A stretch of DNA of 47,780 nucleotides from Pseudomonas putida (GTDB taxonomy: Bacteria; Pseudomonadota; Gammaproteobacteria; Pseudomonadales; Pseudomonadaceae). The stretch covers positions 1 to 47,780 of the forward strand of contig NZ_MKZO01000041.1 of assembly GCF_001941965.1 (NCBI RefSeq). Reading direction: 5' to 3'. Shown here in pieces: positions 47,636-47,780 of this stretch (within the stretch, counting starts at the first letter, position 1; every line of letters begins with the position of its first letter). Both the position numbers and the translations under genes were made by a program. The notes beneath the pieces are model-generated. The model was not told where the DNA came from. It saw only the letters and a list, made by a program, of their open reading frames with translations, and ran no database searches.

Positions 47636-47668
47636 AAAACCCCTACCTGCATTCGCAGATAGGGGTTT
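47636..47668 (-). terminator. Terminator of the upstream rRNA operon
   Basis: AAACCCCTACCTGC (47637-47650) pairs with GCAGATAGGGGTTT (47655-47668), with one mismatch, around ATTC. On the minus strand the stem is followed by T. It lies 12 nt after the 5S end and stops rRNA transcription before birA. Confidence 0.88.
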
Positions 47669-47679
47669 CGGAATTGAAT

Positions 47680-47780
47680 CTTGACGATGACCTACTCTCA
47701 CATGGAGAAGCTCCACACTACCATCGGCGATGCATCGTTTCACTGCTGAGTTCGGGATGGGATCAGGTGGTTCCAATGCT
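47680..47780 (-). rRNA. rrf: 5S ribosomal RNA, 3' part (gene continues beyond the window)
   Basis: About 100 nt of a 5S gene is read on the minus strand. It has the conserved CCCGAACTCAGCAGTGAAAC, the GCCGATGGTAGTGTGG arm and the 3' end GTAGGTCATCGTCAAG. The 5' ~20 nt lie outside the window. The exact 3' end is an estimate. An rrn operon therefore ends here, upstream of birA. Confidence 0.95.

Noticed and set aside
47516..47776. Longer N-terminus for birA reaching into the 5S gene
   Set aside because: It crosses the rRNA terminator and the 5S sequence. The helix-turn-helix begins at the ATG at 47515.

Overview
The window is a stretch of chromosome from a Pseudomonas species outside P. aeruginosa, most like the fluorescens/putida lineages. 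The evidence is the gene order (rrn 5S, birA, coaX, a SPOR-like membrane protein, tRNA-Tyr/Gly/Thr, tuf, tRNA-Trp, secE, nusG, the rpl/rpo, str, S10, spc and alpha operons, ftnA, uvrA, a YajR-like transporter, ssb) and Pseudomonas-type protein sequences throughout. Nearly everything runs on the minus strand; uvrA is the main plus-strand core gene. The species cannot be fixed by eye.

Positions 1-7550 form an accessory island. From the left there is one end of an IS21-family insertion sequence (the first codons of istA, leftward, plus terminal repeats). It has cut off the front of an unknown gene, of which 72 codons remain. An unknown 230-aa gene follows, then an AT-rich gene for a 324-aa protein with a PD-(D/E)xK nuclease-like motif. 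Next, on the minus strand, is a tightly coupled four-gene cassette: three different tyrosine recombinases (405, 508 and 663 aa) and a 137-aa coiled-coil protein. The cassette lies directly against the ssb terminator, so it is probably the mobility module of an island inserted beside ssb and carrying possible defence cargo.

Positions 7550-13260 hold core maintenance genes: ssb, the transporter, uvrA, and a haem-less ferritin (ftnA). The catalase gene katA, which lies between ftnA and rplQ in P. aeruginosa PAO1, is absent.

Positions 13275-47780 hold the translation and transcription superoperon. Read in its own direction it runs: 5S rRNA end, terminator, birA-coaX-SPOR protein, tRNA-Tyr-Gly-Thr, tuf (copy 2), tRNA-Trp-secE-nusG, rplKAJL-rpoBC, rpsL-rpsG-fusA-tuf (copy 1), the S10 operon, the spc operon, and the alpha operon ending at rplQ. 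The series is broken by hairpins followed at once by sigma-70 promoters with exact 17-bp spacers. One such terminator/promoter/leader block lies inside the spc operon, between rpsN and rpsH. Other regulatory RNA structures are a predicted rpsL attenuator, an L10 leader before rplJ and an attenuator before rpoB. The two tuf genes encode identical proteins and look homogenised by gene conversion.
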